Below are positions 16,390-23,764 of a stretch of DNA of 64,000 bases, one piece after another. Position 1 is the first letter of the stretch. Each line of letters opens with the position of its first letter. A program made the position numbers and the translations under genes. The notes beneath the pieces were generated by a model. It had not been told where the DNA came from. It made no database searches and saw only the letters and a program-made list of their open reading frames with translations. Location: the NCBI RefSeq assembly GCF_900167475.1, contig NZ_LT796768.1, forward strand, positions 1,426,001 through 1,490,000. Reading direction: 5' to 3'. The DNA comes from Aeromicrobium choanae (GTDB taxonomy: Bacteria; Actinomycetota; Actinomycetes; Propionibacteriales; Nocardioidaceae).

Positions 16390-18138
16390 ATGACCGAGAC
16401 CGATCCCTCCGCCGACGACGTCGCTGCGGCCACCCGGGCAGCCGCCGAGGCGCGCGCCGCCGCGGAGGCAGCCCAGCGGCACGCCGACGAGCTGGCCGCC
16501 GCCGCCGAGGCCGCGCAGGAGGCCGCGGAGCAGGGACCCACCGACACTCCCGCGGGCGCCCCCGCTCCGGACACCGACACCGAGCAGGTCGCCCAGATCC
16601 GCGCCGGGTACTCCTTCGACGGCCCAGCCCTGGAGATCGGCGCCCTCGTCGACGGCGGGGAGCCGCGGGCCGACGTCCCCGTGCGGATCCCCTTCGGCAT
16701 GCTGAACCGCCACGGCCTCGTCGCGGGCGCCACCGGCACGGGCAAGACCAAGACCCTCCAGGTGCTCGCCGAGCAGGTCTCGGCCGGTGGCGTGCCGGTC
16801 TTCGCCGCCGACATCAAGGGCGACCTCTCGGGCATCGCCACCCCGGGCGCCTCGAACGAGAAGCTGCTCGCCCGCACCGCCAGCATCGGCCAGGACTGGC
16901 AGGCGACGGCGTTCCCCACCGAGTTCTACGCGCTCGGCTCGAAGGGGATCGGCGTGCCGATCCGCGCCACCGTGGAGTCGTTCGGGCCGATCCTGCTGTC
17001 GAAGGTGCTCGACCTCAACACCACGCAGGAGTCCTCGCTCTCGCTGGTCTTCCACTACGCCCGCAAGGCCGGGCTGCGCCTCGTCACGCTGGAGGACCTG
17101 CGGTCGGTCGTGGCGTTCCTCGACAGCGCCGAGGGCAAGCCCGAGCTCAAGGCGATCGGCGGCCTGTCCAGCGCCACGGTCGGCGTCATCCTGCGTGAGC
17201 TCGTGACCTTCGCCGACTCCGGCGCCGACGTGTTCTTCGGCGAGCCGGCCTTCGAGGTGACCGACGTGCTCCGCACCGACGACGCCGGCCGCGGCATCGT
17301 CTCGCTGCTCGAGGTCCCGGGCGTGCAGGACCAGCCCCAGCTGTTCTCGACGTTCCTGATGTACCTGCTGCGCGAGCTGTTCGCGACGCTGCCCGAGGTG
17401 GGCGACACCGACAAGCCGAAGCTGGTGTTCTTCTTCGACGAGGCGCACCTGCTGTTCAAGGGCGCGTCGAAGGACTTCCTCGAGATCGTCGTGCAGACCG
17501 TCCGGCTCATCCGCTCCAAGGGCGTGGGCATCTTCTTCGTCACCCAGACGCCCAAGGACGTGCCCGACGACGTGCTGGCCCAGCTCGGCTCGCGCGTGCA
17601 GCACCAGCTGCGCGCCCACACGCCGCAGGACGCCAAGGCGCTCAAGGCCACCGTCTCGACGTATCCGCACTCGGGGTACGACCTCGAGGAGGTGCTGACG
17701 CAGCTGGCCACGGGCGAGGCGATCGTGACCGTGATGAACGAGAAGGGCGCGCCGTCCCCGGTCGCGTGGACCCGCGTCCGTGCGCCCCAGGGCTCGATGG
17801 AGCCCACGCCCTCGGCCACGATGACCTCCGCCGTCGCCGCCTCGCCGCTGACCGCGAAGTACGCCGCCGTCGCGTCCGGCGACGGAGCCGCCGCCGCGAT
17901 GGCCGAGCGCACGCGCGCGACCGCCGAGGCCGCCGCCGCGGAGGTTGACCGGAAGCGGGCCGCGGAGGAGGCTGAGAGACTCGAGAAGGACCTGGCCCGG
18001 AACCGCTCGCCCGGCACCCGCACGAAGAGCCGCAGCCGCGGCTCGAGCCGGATGTCGCCGATGGACCGGGCGATCGGGGAGGCGAGTCGCACCGCCGCCC
18101 GTGAGCTCATCAAGGCGATCTTCAAGAAGAAGCGGTGA
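16390..18138 (+). CDS. HerA-like ATPase, YjgR (DUF853) family
   Basis: A 582-residue P-loop ATPase. The N-terminal 60 residues are Ala/Glu-rich and probably coiled coil. Walker A GATGTGKTKT has Lys119, Walker B reads FFFDEAHLLF with Asp350, and the sensor-like segment is FFVTQTPKDVPDDVLAQLG. The C-terminus (about 500-582) is a basic, low-complexity tail. YjgR/HerA proteins belong to the FtsK-HerA superfamily; the cellular role of YjgR is not established. ATG 16390 follows TAGCCT by six bases (leaderless type). The M14 peptidase gene follows after four bases. Confidence 0.88.
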   Translation: MTETDPSADDVAAATRAAAEARAAAEAAQRHADELAAAAEAAQEAAEQGPTDTPAGAPAPDTDTEQVAQIRAGYSFDGPALEIGALVDGGEPRADVPVRIPFGMLNRHGLVAGATGTGKTKTLQVLAEQVSAGGVPVFAADIKGDLSGIATPGASNEKLLARTASIGQDWQATAFPTEFYALGSKGIGVPIRATVESFGPILLSKVLDLNTTQESSLSLVFHYARKAGLRLVTLEDLRSVVAFLDSAEGKPELKAIGGLSSATVGVILRELVTFADSGADVFFGEPAFEVTDVLRTDDAGRGIVSLLEVPGVQDQPQLFSTFLMYLLRELFATLPEVGDTDKPKLVFFFDEAHLLFKGASKDFLEIVVQTVRLIRSKGVGIFFVTQTPKDVPDDVLAQLGSRVQHQLRAHTPQDAKALKATVSTYPHSGYDLEEVLTQLATGEAIVTVMNEKGAPSPVAWTRVRAPQGSMEPTPSATMTSAVAASPLTAKYAAVASGDGAAAAMAERTRATAEAAAAEVDRKRAAEEAERLEKDLARNRSPGTRTKSRSRGSSRMSPMDRAIGEASRTAARELIKAIFKKKR

Positions 18139-18142
18139 TCAC

Positions 18143-18907
18143 ATGTCGGGGGTCGTGAAGGCAGCAGCAGGGGTCGTCGTGTCGATGGGGCTGGTCGCGC
18201 CGGCCCTCGTGATCGTGCCCGCGCAGGCCGCGGACTCGACCTACACCACGCGCAAGGTCGTGATCGGCACGAGCCACCAGGGGCGCAGCATCGTCGCGTT
18301 CTACCGCGGCGCCAGGCAGCCCGAGCGCGTGCTCCTGATCCTCGGTCAGATGCACGGCGACGAGCCCGCGGGACGCAGGACCGCCCAGCACGCCGTGAAG
18401 CGGGTGAGGCCCAAGGCCGGGACCGGCCTGTGGATCATCCCCACGATGAACCCCGACGGCGCCGCCCGCGGCACCCGCACGAACGCGCGCGGGGTCGACC
18501 TCAACCGCAACTGGCCCACCAGCGGCTGGATCCGCGGCACGAAGGGATCTCGTACGTACGGTGGCTCGAAGCGGGCCAGCGAGCGCGAGACCCGCACCCT
18601 CATGAAGTTCCTGAAGAGCCGCAAGCCCGACTACATCGTCTCACTGCACCAGCCGCTCAAGGGCGTGGGCACGTCGGGCAAGGACGTCGCGTTCGAGAAG
18701 AGGCTGGCGAAGGAGCTCGGGCTGAAGCGCAAGCACTTCGGCGTCTCGCAGGGCAAGGGCACCTCGCCGACGATGACCGGTTGGTACAACCGCTACCACG
18801 GCAGGCACGGCACGGCGATCACGGTGGAGTACGGCGCCCGGCCCTCGTCGGGCTACGTCAAGGGCGCCAGCCGCGACATCATGCGCGCGGCGCGCGTGCA
18901 CCCCTAG
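18143..18907 (+). CDS. Exported M14-family zinc peptidase
   Basis: A 254-residue secreted carboxypeptidase-like enzyme. It has a signal peptide (about residues 1-32, ending PAQAA), zinc ligands H71 and E74 in GQMHGDEP and H169 in SLHQP, and the probable catalytic Glu E229 in ITVEYG. The substrate Arg region is TNARGVDLNRNWP. The short form resembles murein-peptide amidases of the M14 family, so a peptidoglycan peptide substrate is plausible. ATG 18143 lies four bases after the HerA-like stop. The SRP RNA converges on its 3' end. Confidence 0.88.
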   Translation: MSGVVKAAAGVVVSMGLVAPALVIVPAQAADSTYTTRKVVIGTSHQGRSIVAFYRGARQPERVLLILGQMHGDEPAGRRTAQHAVKRVRPKAGTGLWIIPTMNPDGAARGTRTNARGVDLNRNWPTSGWIRGTKGSRTYGGSKRASERETRTLMKFLKSRKPDYIVSLHQPLKGVGTSGKDVAFEKRLAKELGLKRKHFGVSQGKGTSPTMTGWYNRYHGRHGTAITVEYGARPSSGYVKGASRDIMRAARVHP

Positions 18908-18913
18908 GAACGC

Positions 18914-19007
18914 AAGGACCCCTCGCGTACCCGGCAGGGACCACTGACCCTTGCTGCATTCCTGCCCTGGGGGAGTTGGGTGATGTGCCGCCACGCGAGG
19001 GGCTGCA
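18914..19007 (-). ncRNA. ffs: Bacterial signal recognition particle RNA (4.5S, small type)
   Basis: Read on the minus strand it contains the SRP core CCAGGGCAGGAATGCAGCAA, with the GGAA tetraloop and asymmetric internal loop that bind Ffh. The outer stem pairs GCCCCTCGCGT near 19003-18993 with ACGCGAGGGGT near 18928-18918. The length, about 94 bases, fits the short actinobacterial form. Ends are estimated from the closing stem. It is convergent with the M14 peptidase gene, only about six bases from that stop codon. Confidence 0.92.
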
Positions 19008-19011
19008 CACC

Positions 19012-19041
19012 AATATACGGGCCCCGGCGTGATGACCTGAA
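19012..19041 (-). promoter_or_regulatory. Promoter of the SRP RNA gene
   Basis: On the minus strand there is TTCAGG, an 18-base spacer, then TATATT (plus-strand bases 19017-19012), about seven bases before the predicted 5' end of the RNA near 19005. TATATT stands out in this GC-rich DNA. The -35 match is weak. Confidence 0.6.
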
Positions 19042-19118
19042 GCGGGCGCCCGAACTCGCGCGGGCGATCTGCACAGGATCTTCACGATTCGTCCCCGCTA
19101 TCCGGCGACCCGGCCTCC

Positions 19119-19124
19119 TAGGTT
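19119..19124 (+). promoter_or_regulatory. -10 box of the two-component operon (leaderless type)
   Basis: TAGGTT followed by exactly six bases and then the ATG of the repeat-encoded mini-ORF at 19131. This spacing predicts that the mRNA starts at or next to that ATG, so the mini-ORF would be the first thing translated on the response regulator/kinase message. Confidence 0.6.
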
Positions 19125-19130
19125 GGGGTC

Positions 19131-19214
19131 ATGAGCGAGCGCCAGCGAGTGAACAGCAGAACAGTCATGACGGCGCCGCCGTACTCTGCCCTTCCCTCGG
19201 GGGTGCTGTCATGA
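19131..19214 (+). repeat. MIRU-like repeat, copy 2, with 27-residue mini-ORF
   Basis: The same 80-bp element as at 5373, here between the promoter and the response regulator. The mini-ORF runs from ATG 19131 to TGA 19214 (MSERQRVNSRTVMTAPPYSA...) and its stop overlaps the regulator ATG at 19211 (ATGA). Unlike copies 1 and 3 there is no upstream gene: the mini-ORF ATG lies six bases after a TAGGTT -10 box. Mycobacterial MIRUs are also known at the senX3-regX3 two-component locus. Confidence 0.8.
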
Positions 19215-19906
19215 GCGAGCGTCGCATCCTTCTCGTCGAGGACGAGCCCACGATCGGGGCCGCCGTCACCGACCGCCTGACCGCCCACGGCCACGAGGTC
19301 GTGAGGGCCTGGGACGGGCCCGGCGCCGTCGCGGCGTTCGAGGAGCACGACCCCGACCTCGTGGTGCTGGACGTGATGCTGCCGGGGTTCGACGGTCACG
19401 AGGTGTGCCGCCGCATCCAGGCGATCCGGCCGGTGCCGGTGCTGATGCTGACCGCCCGCGACGACGAGGCCGACGTCCTGGTCGGGCTGGCCGTGGGCGC
19501 CGACGACTACCTGACCAAGCCGTTCCGCATGCGCGAGCTGGTGGCGCGCGTCGCCGCGCTGCTGCGCCGCGTGGACCGGGCGGCCGAGCTGGCTGCCTCC
19601 GCGCAGGGCTCGGTGCGCGAGTGGGGCGACCTGCGCCTCGACGTCGGCGCGCGCCGGGTCTGGATCGATGGCGACGAGATCCACCTGACGCCCACCGAGT
19701 TCGACCTGCTCGTGTGCCTGGCCGCGGCGCCCGGCGACGTGCTCTCGCGTGAGCGGCTGCTGGCCGAGGTGTGGGGCTGGGCCGAGGCGTCCGGCACCCG
19801 CACCGTCGACAGCCACGTCAAGGGACTGCGGGCGAAGATCGGTGCCGATCGGATCCGCACCGTGCACGGCGTCGGGTACGCGCTCGAGGTCGGAGCCGAG
19901 CGATGA
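19211..19906 (+). CDS. OmpR-family response regulator
   Basis: A 231-residue transcription regulator. The receiver domain (1-120) has the acidic pair E11/D12, the phosphoacceptor Asp54 in VVLDVMLPG, the LTAR threonine and the TKPF lysine. The winged-helix DNA-binding domain (about 135-228) shows LTPTEFDLLVCLA and TRTVDSHVKGLRAKIG. ATG 19211 (MSERRILLVEDE) overlaps the stop of the repeat-encoded mini-ORF. Its own stop overlaps the kinase ATG (ATGA), so it should be activated by the kinase encoded at 19903. Target genes are unknown. Confidence 0.92.
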   Translation: MSERRILLVEDEPTIGAAVTDRLTAHGHEVVRAWDGPGAVAAFEEHDPDLVVLDVMLPGFDGHEVCRRIQAIRPVPVLMLTARDDEADVLVGLAVGADDYLTKPFRMRELVARVAALLRRVDRAAELAASAQGSVREWGDLRLDVGARRVWIDGDEIHLTPTEFDLLVCLAAAPGDVLSRERLLAEVWGWAEASGTRTVDSHVKGLRAKIGADRIRTVHGVGYALEVGAER

Positions 19907-22530
19907 GCAGCGAGCGGCCGCAGCCCGGGCCGGCCAGGACTGCGCCTCGCGCCACGGATCCACCCTGCCCTCCCCGAGGTGGGCCTCTCGACGCGATCAG
20001 GTCCGTGAAGTTCAAGCTGGGACTGCTGGTCGCGGCCAGCGTCTCGGTGGCCGCGGTGGTCGCGACGGCCGGGGCATCGGGCGGCGTCCCCACGTGGCTC
20101 ACCATTCCGGTGACGGTCACGCTGGCGCTCGCGGTGACCCAGCTGCTGGCCTCGGGCATGACGTCGCCGCTGCGCCAGATGACCGTCGCGGCGGCGCGGA
20201 TGGCGCGCGGCGACCACAGCACCCGCATCACCGACACCTCCCGCGACGAGATCGGCGAGCTCGCCCGCGCCTTCAACCGGATGGCCGCCGACCTCGAGCA
20301 GGTCGACCGCCAGCGCCGGGACCTCATCGCGAACGTCAGCCACGAGCTGCGCACGCCGCTCACGGCCATGTGCGCACTGCTGGAGAATCTCGCCGACGGC
20401 GTGAGCGAGCCCGACCCGGCCACGCTGCGCAGTGCGCTGGCCCAGGCGGAGCGGCTGTCGGCCCTCGTCGCCGACCTGCTCGACCTGTCCCGCGTGGACG
20501 CCGGGGCGGTGCCGCTGCACCTCGAGCCGGTGGAGATGCGCGCGCTGCTCGAGTCCGCGGCCGACGAGTTCCAGTACGGCGAGCGCGACGTCGAGATCGC
20601 CGTGACCGTCGAACCCGCCGACCTCACCGTCGACGCCGACCCGGCCCGGCTGCGGCAGCTGGTGGCGAACCTCGTGGACAACGCGACGCGCCACTCCCCC
20701 GCGCGCGGAACCGTGTCGATCCGTGCGACCGCCGCCGACGAGGGCTGGCTGCTCGAGGTGGCCGATGAGGGGCCCGGCGTGGAGCCGGGCTCGCGCGAAC
20801 GGGCCTTCGAGCGCTTCGGCACGCTCACCGAGACCGAGGGCGGAGGTGGCACCGGGCTCGGCCTGGCCATCGCCCGCTGGGTGACCGACCTGCACGGCGG
20901 CACCATCCGCTTCGTCGACCCCGAGCCCGGCCGATCGGGCGCTCGCGTCCGCGCCGCGCTGCCCACCACCCCCGACCGTGGCCCCGCGCCCGCACCCAAG
21001 GAGACCCCCGTGCCCGAGACCTCCGCTCCCGCGCCCCTGCCGAAGCCCCCGCCGGCCAGCGCCCCGCCCCTGCCCTCGATGACGGACTCCCTGTTCGGCG
21101 GGTTCTGGCCCGACCGCGGAGTCCCCGGCCGCCCTCGGCTGCTCACGTGGGCCGTGGGCGTGGGCGTCCTGGCCGGGATCGCGCTGCCGTTCCACGACCT
21201 TGGCCTCGGCACCTTCCTCGTGCTGATGGCGGCGGGCCTGCTGCTGTTCGCGGCCAGTCCGAAGCGGCGTCGACCGTTCACGATCGCCTGCGCCGTGCTG
21301 TGCACCGCGCTCGCGGCGACGGCGCTGTTCCGCGATGCCGAGTGGATCGTGATCCTGTGCCTCATGGCCGGAGGCGCGATCGCCACGATGGCGCTCACGG
21401 ACGCCCGCAACGTGCCGTCGTTCGTGGTCTCGGCGATCTCGTGGCCCGTCGCCGGGCTGCGTGGCATCCCGTGGCTCGGGCGCACGATGCGGATGCTCAC
21501 CGGTACGGGGCACGGGATCGCCGTGGTGCGCACCGTGCTGTGGTCGGTGCTCGGCCTGACGATCTTCGCGTTCCTGTTCATGTCGGCCGACGCGCTGTTC
21601 GCCGAGTGGTTCAGCGGCCTGGTCCCCGACCTCGGCTCGCCGGACTTCGCGGTGCGGATCTTCGTGGCGATCGCCGTCGGCGGCATCGCGCTGGCCGGCA
21701 CGTACCTCGCGCTCAACCCGCCGGAGGTGGACGCGGTGCGCTGGGACAGCCGCCCGGTCGCGAAGCGGTTCGAGTGGCTGGTGCCCGTGCTGGTCGTCGA
21801 TGCCGTGTTCGCCGCCTTCCTCGTGGCCCAGGCCGCGGCGATCTTCGGCGGGCGCGACTACTTCGAGCGCACCACCGGCCTCACGTACGCCGAGTACGTC
21901 CACGAGGGCTTCGGCCAGCTGACCGTCGCCACCGTGCTGACGCTGTTCGTGGTCTGGGCCGCTTCGCGGAAGGCCTCACGGGAGACGGTCGCCGACCGGA
22001 CGTGGCTGCGGGTCGCGCTGGGCCTGCTGTGCGTCATGACGCTGCTCGTGGTGGCCTCGGCGCTGAACCGGATGGCGCTCTACCAGGAGGCGTACGGGTT
22101 CACGCAGCTGCGACTGCTGGTGGACGTCTTCGAGGGCTGGCTCGGCCTGCTCGTCCTGGCCACACTGGCGGCCGGCTGGAGGCTGCGCGGTCGGTGGCTG
22201 CCGAGGTTCGGACTGATCAGCGGCGCCGTGCTGCTGCTGGGGATCGCGGCGATCAACCCCGACGCGTGGATCGCCGACCACAACCTCGACCGCTACGAGA
22301 CGACCGGCAAGGTCGACTGGTACTTCCTCTCGCAGCTGTCGGACGACGCCGTCCCGACGCTGGCGTCGCGCCTCGAGGGACAGCAGAACTGCGCGCTGAC
22401 CACCGATCGTCGCGAGCCCGCCACGTGGCTCGAGTGGAACCTCGGACGCAGCCGGGCCGAGTCGCTCGGACTCGAGACGAGCGTCCCGCTCGACTACGAG
22501 GAGGTCTGCCCGGGCCAGACCGCCGACTGA
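19903..22530 (+). CDS. Sensor histidine kinase fused to a DUF4153/DUF4173-like membrane domain
   Basis: An 875-residue protein with two halves. Residues 1 to about 360 form a kinase: two transmembrane helices (about 35-80), HAMP, HisKA with His147 in NVSHELRTPL, and an ATPase domain with NLVDNATRHS, DEGPGVEPG and GTGLGLAIA. A Pro/Ala-rich linker (about 360-400) leads to a large C-terminal membrane region with about ten hydrophobic helices resembling DUF4153/DUF4173, ending in a soluble tail. The membrane half may sense or respond directly. ATG 19903 overlaps the regulator stop. It is the last gene before tRNA-Ser(GGA). Confidence 0.85.
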   Translation: MSSERPQPGPARTAPRATDPPCPPRGGPLDAIRSVKFKLGLLVAASVSVAAVVATAGASGGVPTWLTIPVTVTLALAVTQLLASGMTSPLRQMTVAAARMARGDHSTRITDTSRDEIGELARAFNRMAADLEQVDRQRRDLIANVSHELRTPLTAMCALLENLADGVSEPDPATLRSALAQAERLSALVADLLDLSRVDAGAVPLHLEPVEMRALLESAADEFQYGERDVEIAVTVEPADLTVDADPARLRQLVANLVDNATRHSPARGTVSIRATAADEGWLLEVADEGPGVEPGSRERAFERFGTLTETEGGGGTGLGLAIARWVTDLHGGTIRFVDPEPGRSGARVRAALPTTPDRGPAPAPKETPVPETSAPAPLPKPPPASAPPLPSMTDSLFGGFWPDRGVPGRPRLLTWAVGVGVLAGIALPFHDLGLGTFLVLMAAGLLLFAASPKRRRPFTIACAVLCTALAATALFRDAEWIVILCLMAGGAIATMALTDARNVPSFVVSAISWPVAGLRGIPWLGRTMRMLTGTGHGIAVVRTVLWSVLGLTIFAFLFMSADALFAEWFSGLVPDLGSPDFAVRIFVAIAVGGIALAGTYLALNPPEVDAVRWDSRPVAKRFEWLVPVLVVDAVFAAFLVAQAAAIFGGRDYFERTTGLTYAEYVHEGFGQLTVATVLTLFVVWAASRKASRETVADRTWLRVALGLLCVMTLLVVASALNRMALYQEAYGFTQLRLLVDVFEGWLGLLVLATLAAGWRLRGRWLPRFGLISGAVLLLGIAAINPDAWIADHNLDRYETTGKVDWYFLSQLSDDAVPTLASRLEGQQNCALTTDRREPATWLEWNLGRSRAESLGLETSVPLDYEEVCPGQTAD

Positions 22531-22581
22531 GCGGCGGGGCCGATTCGTCGCTGGCGGTCGGTGCCACGTAGACTCCTCGGC

Positions 22582-22669
22582 GGAGGATTCGCATAGTGGC
22601 CTAGTGCGCTCGCTTGGAAAGCGGGTTGAGTGAAAGCTCTCAGGGGTTCGAATCCCCTATCCTCCGCCA
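22582..22669 (+). tRNA. tRNA-Ser (anticodon GGA)
   Basis: Acceptor stem GGAGGAT/ATCCTCC, G discriminator and encoded CCA (22667-22669). The anticodon loop TTGGAAA gives GGA, reading UCC/UCU. The class II variable arm (TTGAGTGAAAGCTCTCA) and T arm AGGGGTTCGAATCCCCT are clear. A TAGACT box at 22568 is a likely -10. A perfect hairpin follows at 22684. Confidence 0.97.
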
Positions 22670-22683
22670 GCAAGGACGAAGTC

Positions 22684-22714
22684 AGCGGGCGGCACGCACA
22701 GCGTGCCGCCCGCT
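22684..22714 (+). terminator. Hairpin terminator after tRNA-Ser(GGA)
   Basis: A perfect 14-bp stem AGCGGGCGGCACGC with an ACA loop and exact complement, followed by GGTGTCTTCCC. It lies 15 bases after the tRNA CCA end. Confidence 0.85.
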
Positions 22715-22754
22715 GGTGTCTTCCCAGACCTCGAGGCAGGCTCACCTCCGCGCA

Positions 22755-22813
22755 ACTCTTGTGACGCCGTTCGCCCCGAATCGTCGAACCGGACCGAACG
22801 GCGTCACAAAAGT
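22755..22813. repeat. About 60-bp palindrome, family B, copy 1
   Basis: Left arm ACTCTTGTGACGCCGTTCG pairs with right arm CGAACGGCGTCACAAAAGT with one mismatch in 19. The 21-base loop (CCCCGAATCGTCGAACC...) is almost the same as in the copy at 24828, so the whole element is conserved rather than just the arms. It lies between the tRNA-Ser terminator and the 22901 gene. The ends differ slightly from the consensus CCACTTTTG/CAAAAGTGG. Confidence 0.75.
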
Positions 22814-22900
22814 CGGGGTGAATGGGCGGACGCCTGCCTTCCGCCACCGGATTCCTCGTTTCCCGCCGGCGCGGTCCACGGCGCCACTAGCCTCGGGCGC

Positions 22901-23368
22901 GTGAAGACGTGGCACCTGGGCGCCGCGGCCGTGCTCGCCACCGCCGCGGCGTTCCTGGCGGCCCAGGCCTTCATGACCCACCTCTCCGCCGGCCCCGACG
23001 CGTCACGGCGCGGAGCGACCGCCCTCGGGACCAGCGCCGACGGCACGCTGCTGGTCCGCACGCAGACGTGTGACGGTGAGCGGAGCCGGGGCGAGGTCGT
23101 GATCTCCCGCAACACCTCCGGCCGAGCGGGCAGCGACGTCGTCGCGTCGTTCTCCGCGGCACCCACCATCAGCGTCGACCTGGGGCTCCCCGACCCAACC
23201 TCGACCGCGACCCTGCTCGTGCGATCGGTGAACACACGGGCCGTGCGCTCGTCGATCCCCGAGTGGCAGGCGGTGCCGTCTGGCCTGTGGCTGGTCTCCG
23301 AGCCGGGAACCGCGGGCCCACGGAACCGCACCCTCACCGAGAAGCAGTTCCTCCTCTGGGCGTGCTGA
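22901..23368 (+). CDS. Hypothetical exported or membrane-anchored protein
   Basis: I do not recognise this 155-residue protein. It has one N-terminal hydrophobic segment (about residues 6-27, Ala-rich), probably an uncleaved anchor or signal peptide, followed by a Ser/Thr-rich extracytoplasmic part with two cysteines (in QTCDGE and at the very end, LLWAC). The GTG at 22901 lies seven bases after TAGCCT, which supports this start. The next gene starts 117 bases downstream on the same strand. Confidence 0.65.
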   Translation: MKTWHLGAAAVLATAAAFLAAQAFMTHLSAGPDASRRGATALGTSADGTLLVRTQTCDGERSRGEVVISRNTSGRAGSDVVASFSAAPTISVDLGLPDPTSTATLLVRSVNTRAVRSSIPEWQAVPSGLWLVSEPGTAGPRNRTLTEKQFLLWAC

Positions 23369-23485
23369 CGAGCCGGATCGCCGAAACTGCTCAGAATGCG
23401 GACACGCCGGAACCGTGGCACCGTCGTTCCCGACCGAAACGGTCGTCGCAGCCGCGCCGGCCGTCATCGAGGGAAGGGACCTGAC

Positions 23486-23698
23486 ATGTACTTCGGTGGA
23501 TCCATTGCTCTCATCGCGATCGGCGCGATCCTCGCGTTCGCGGTGACCGACGCCATCAACGGCGTCGATCTGACCATGGTCGGCTACATCTGCATGGCGG
23601 CCGGTGCCCTGGGCATCGTGCTCAGCCTGATCGTCAACAGCCGGCGCGACCACGCGGTGCGTGACACGCGCCGCGACGACCTGCCGCCGGCTCGCTGA
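23486..23698 (+). CDS. Small two-helix membrane protein, DUF6458-like
   Basis: A 70-residue protein with two transmembrane helices (about 5-24 and 31-51) joined by a short DAINGVDL loop, then a basic Arg-rich cytoplasmic tail. It resembles the actinobacterial DUF6458 family (GxSIxLIAIGAILAFAV pattern). The function is unknown. ATG 23486 has a strong ribosome site (GAGGGAAGGG). It stands alone between the 22901 gene and the lipoate ligase gene. Confidence 0.75.
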   Translation: MYFGGSIALIAIGAILAFAVTDAINGVDLTMVGYICMAAGALGIVLSLIVNSRRDHAVRDTRRDDLPPAR

Positions 23699-23713
23699 CC
23701 CCTCACCGCGCAG

Positions 23714-23764
23714 GTCCGGTTCGACCGGCGGAAGCATCCGCCGTCAGGGGGTGTTGAACCGGAC
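23714..23764 (+). promoter_or_regulatory. Nested hairpins ending at the lipoate-ligase start codon
   Basis: GTCCGGTTC (23714-23722) pairs perfectly with GAACCGGAC (23756-23764), which ends directly before the ATG at 23765. Inside lies a perfect GGCGGA-AGCA-TCCGCC hairpin (23727-23742). The only purine-rich ribosome site candidate (AGGGGG, about 23745-23750) lies between the two arms. Such folding could control initiation, or the inner hairpin may simply end the upstream transcript. Confidence 0.4.

Noticed and set aside
19211..19240. Response regulator N-terminus (MSERR) and MBL N-terminus (MSERQHV at 59851) as further MIRU-like copies
   Set aside because: Only the first four to seven codons resemble the element; the proteins then continue as normal family members. 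MSER may be a favoured start, so I do not count them.
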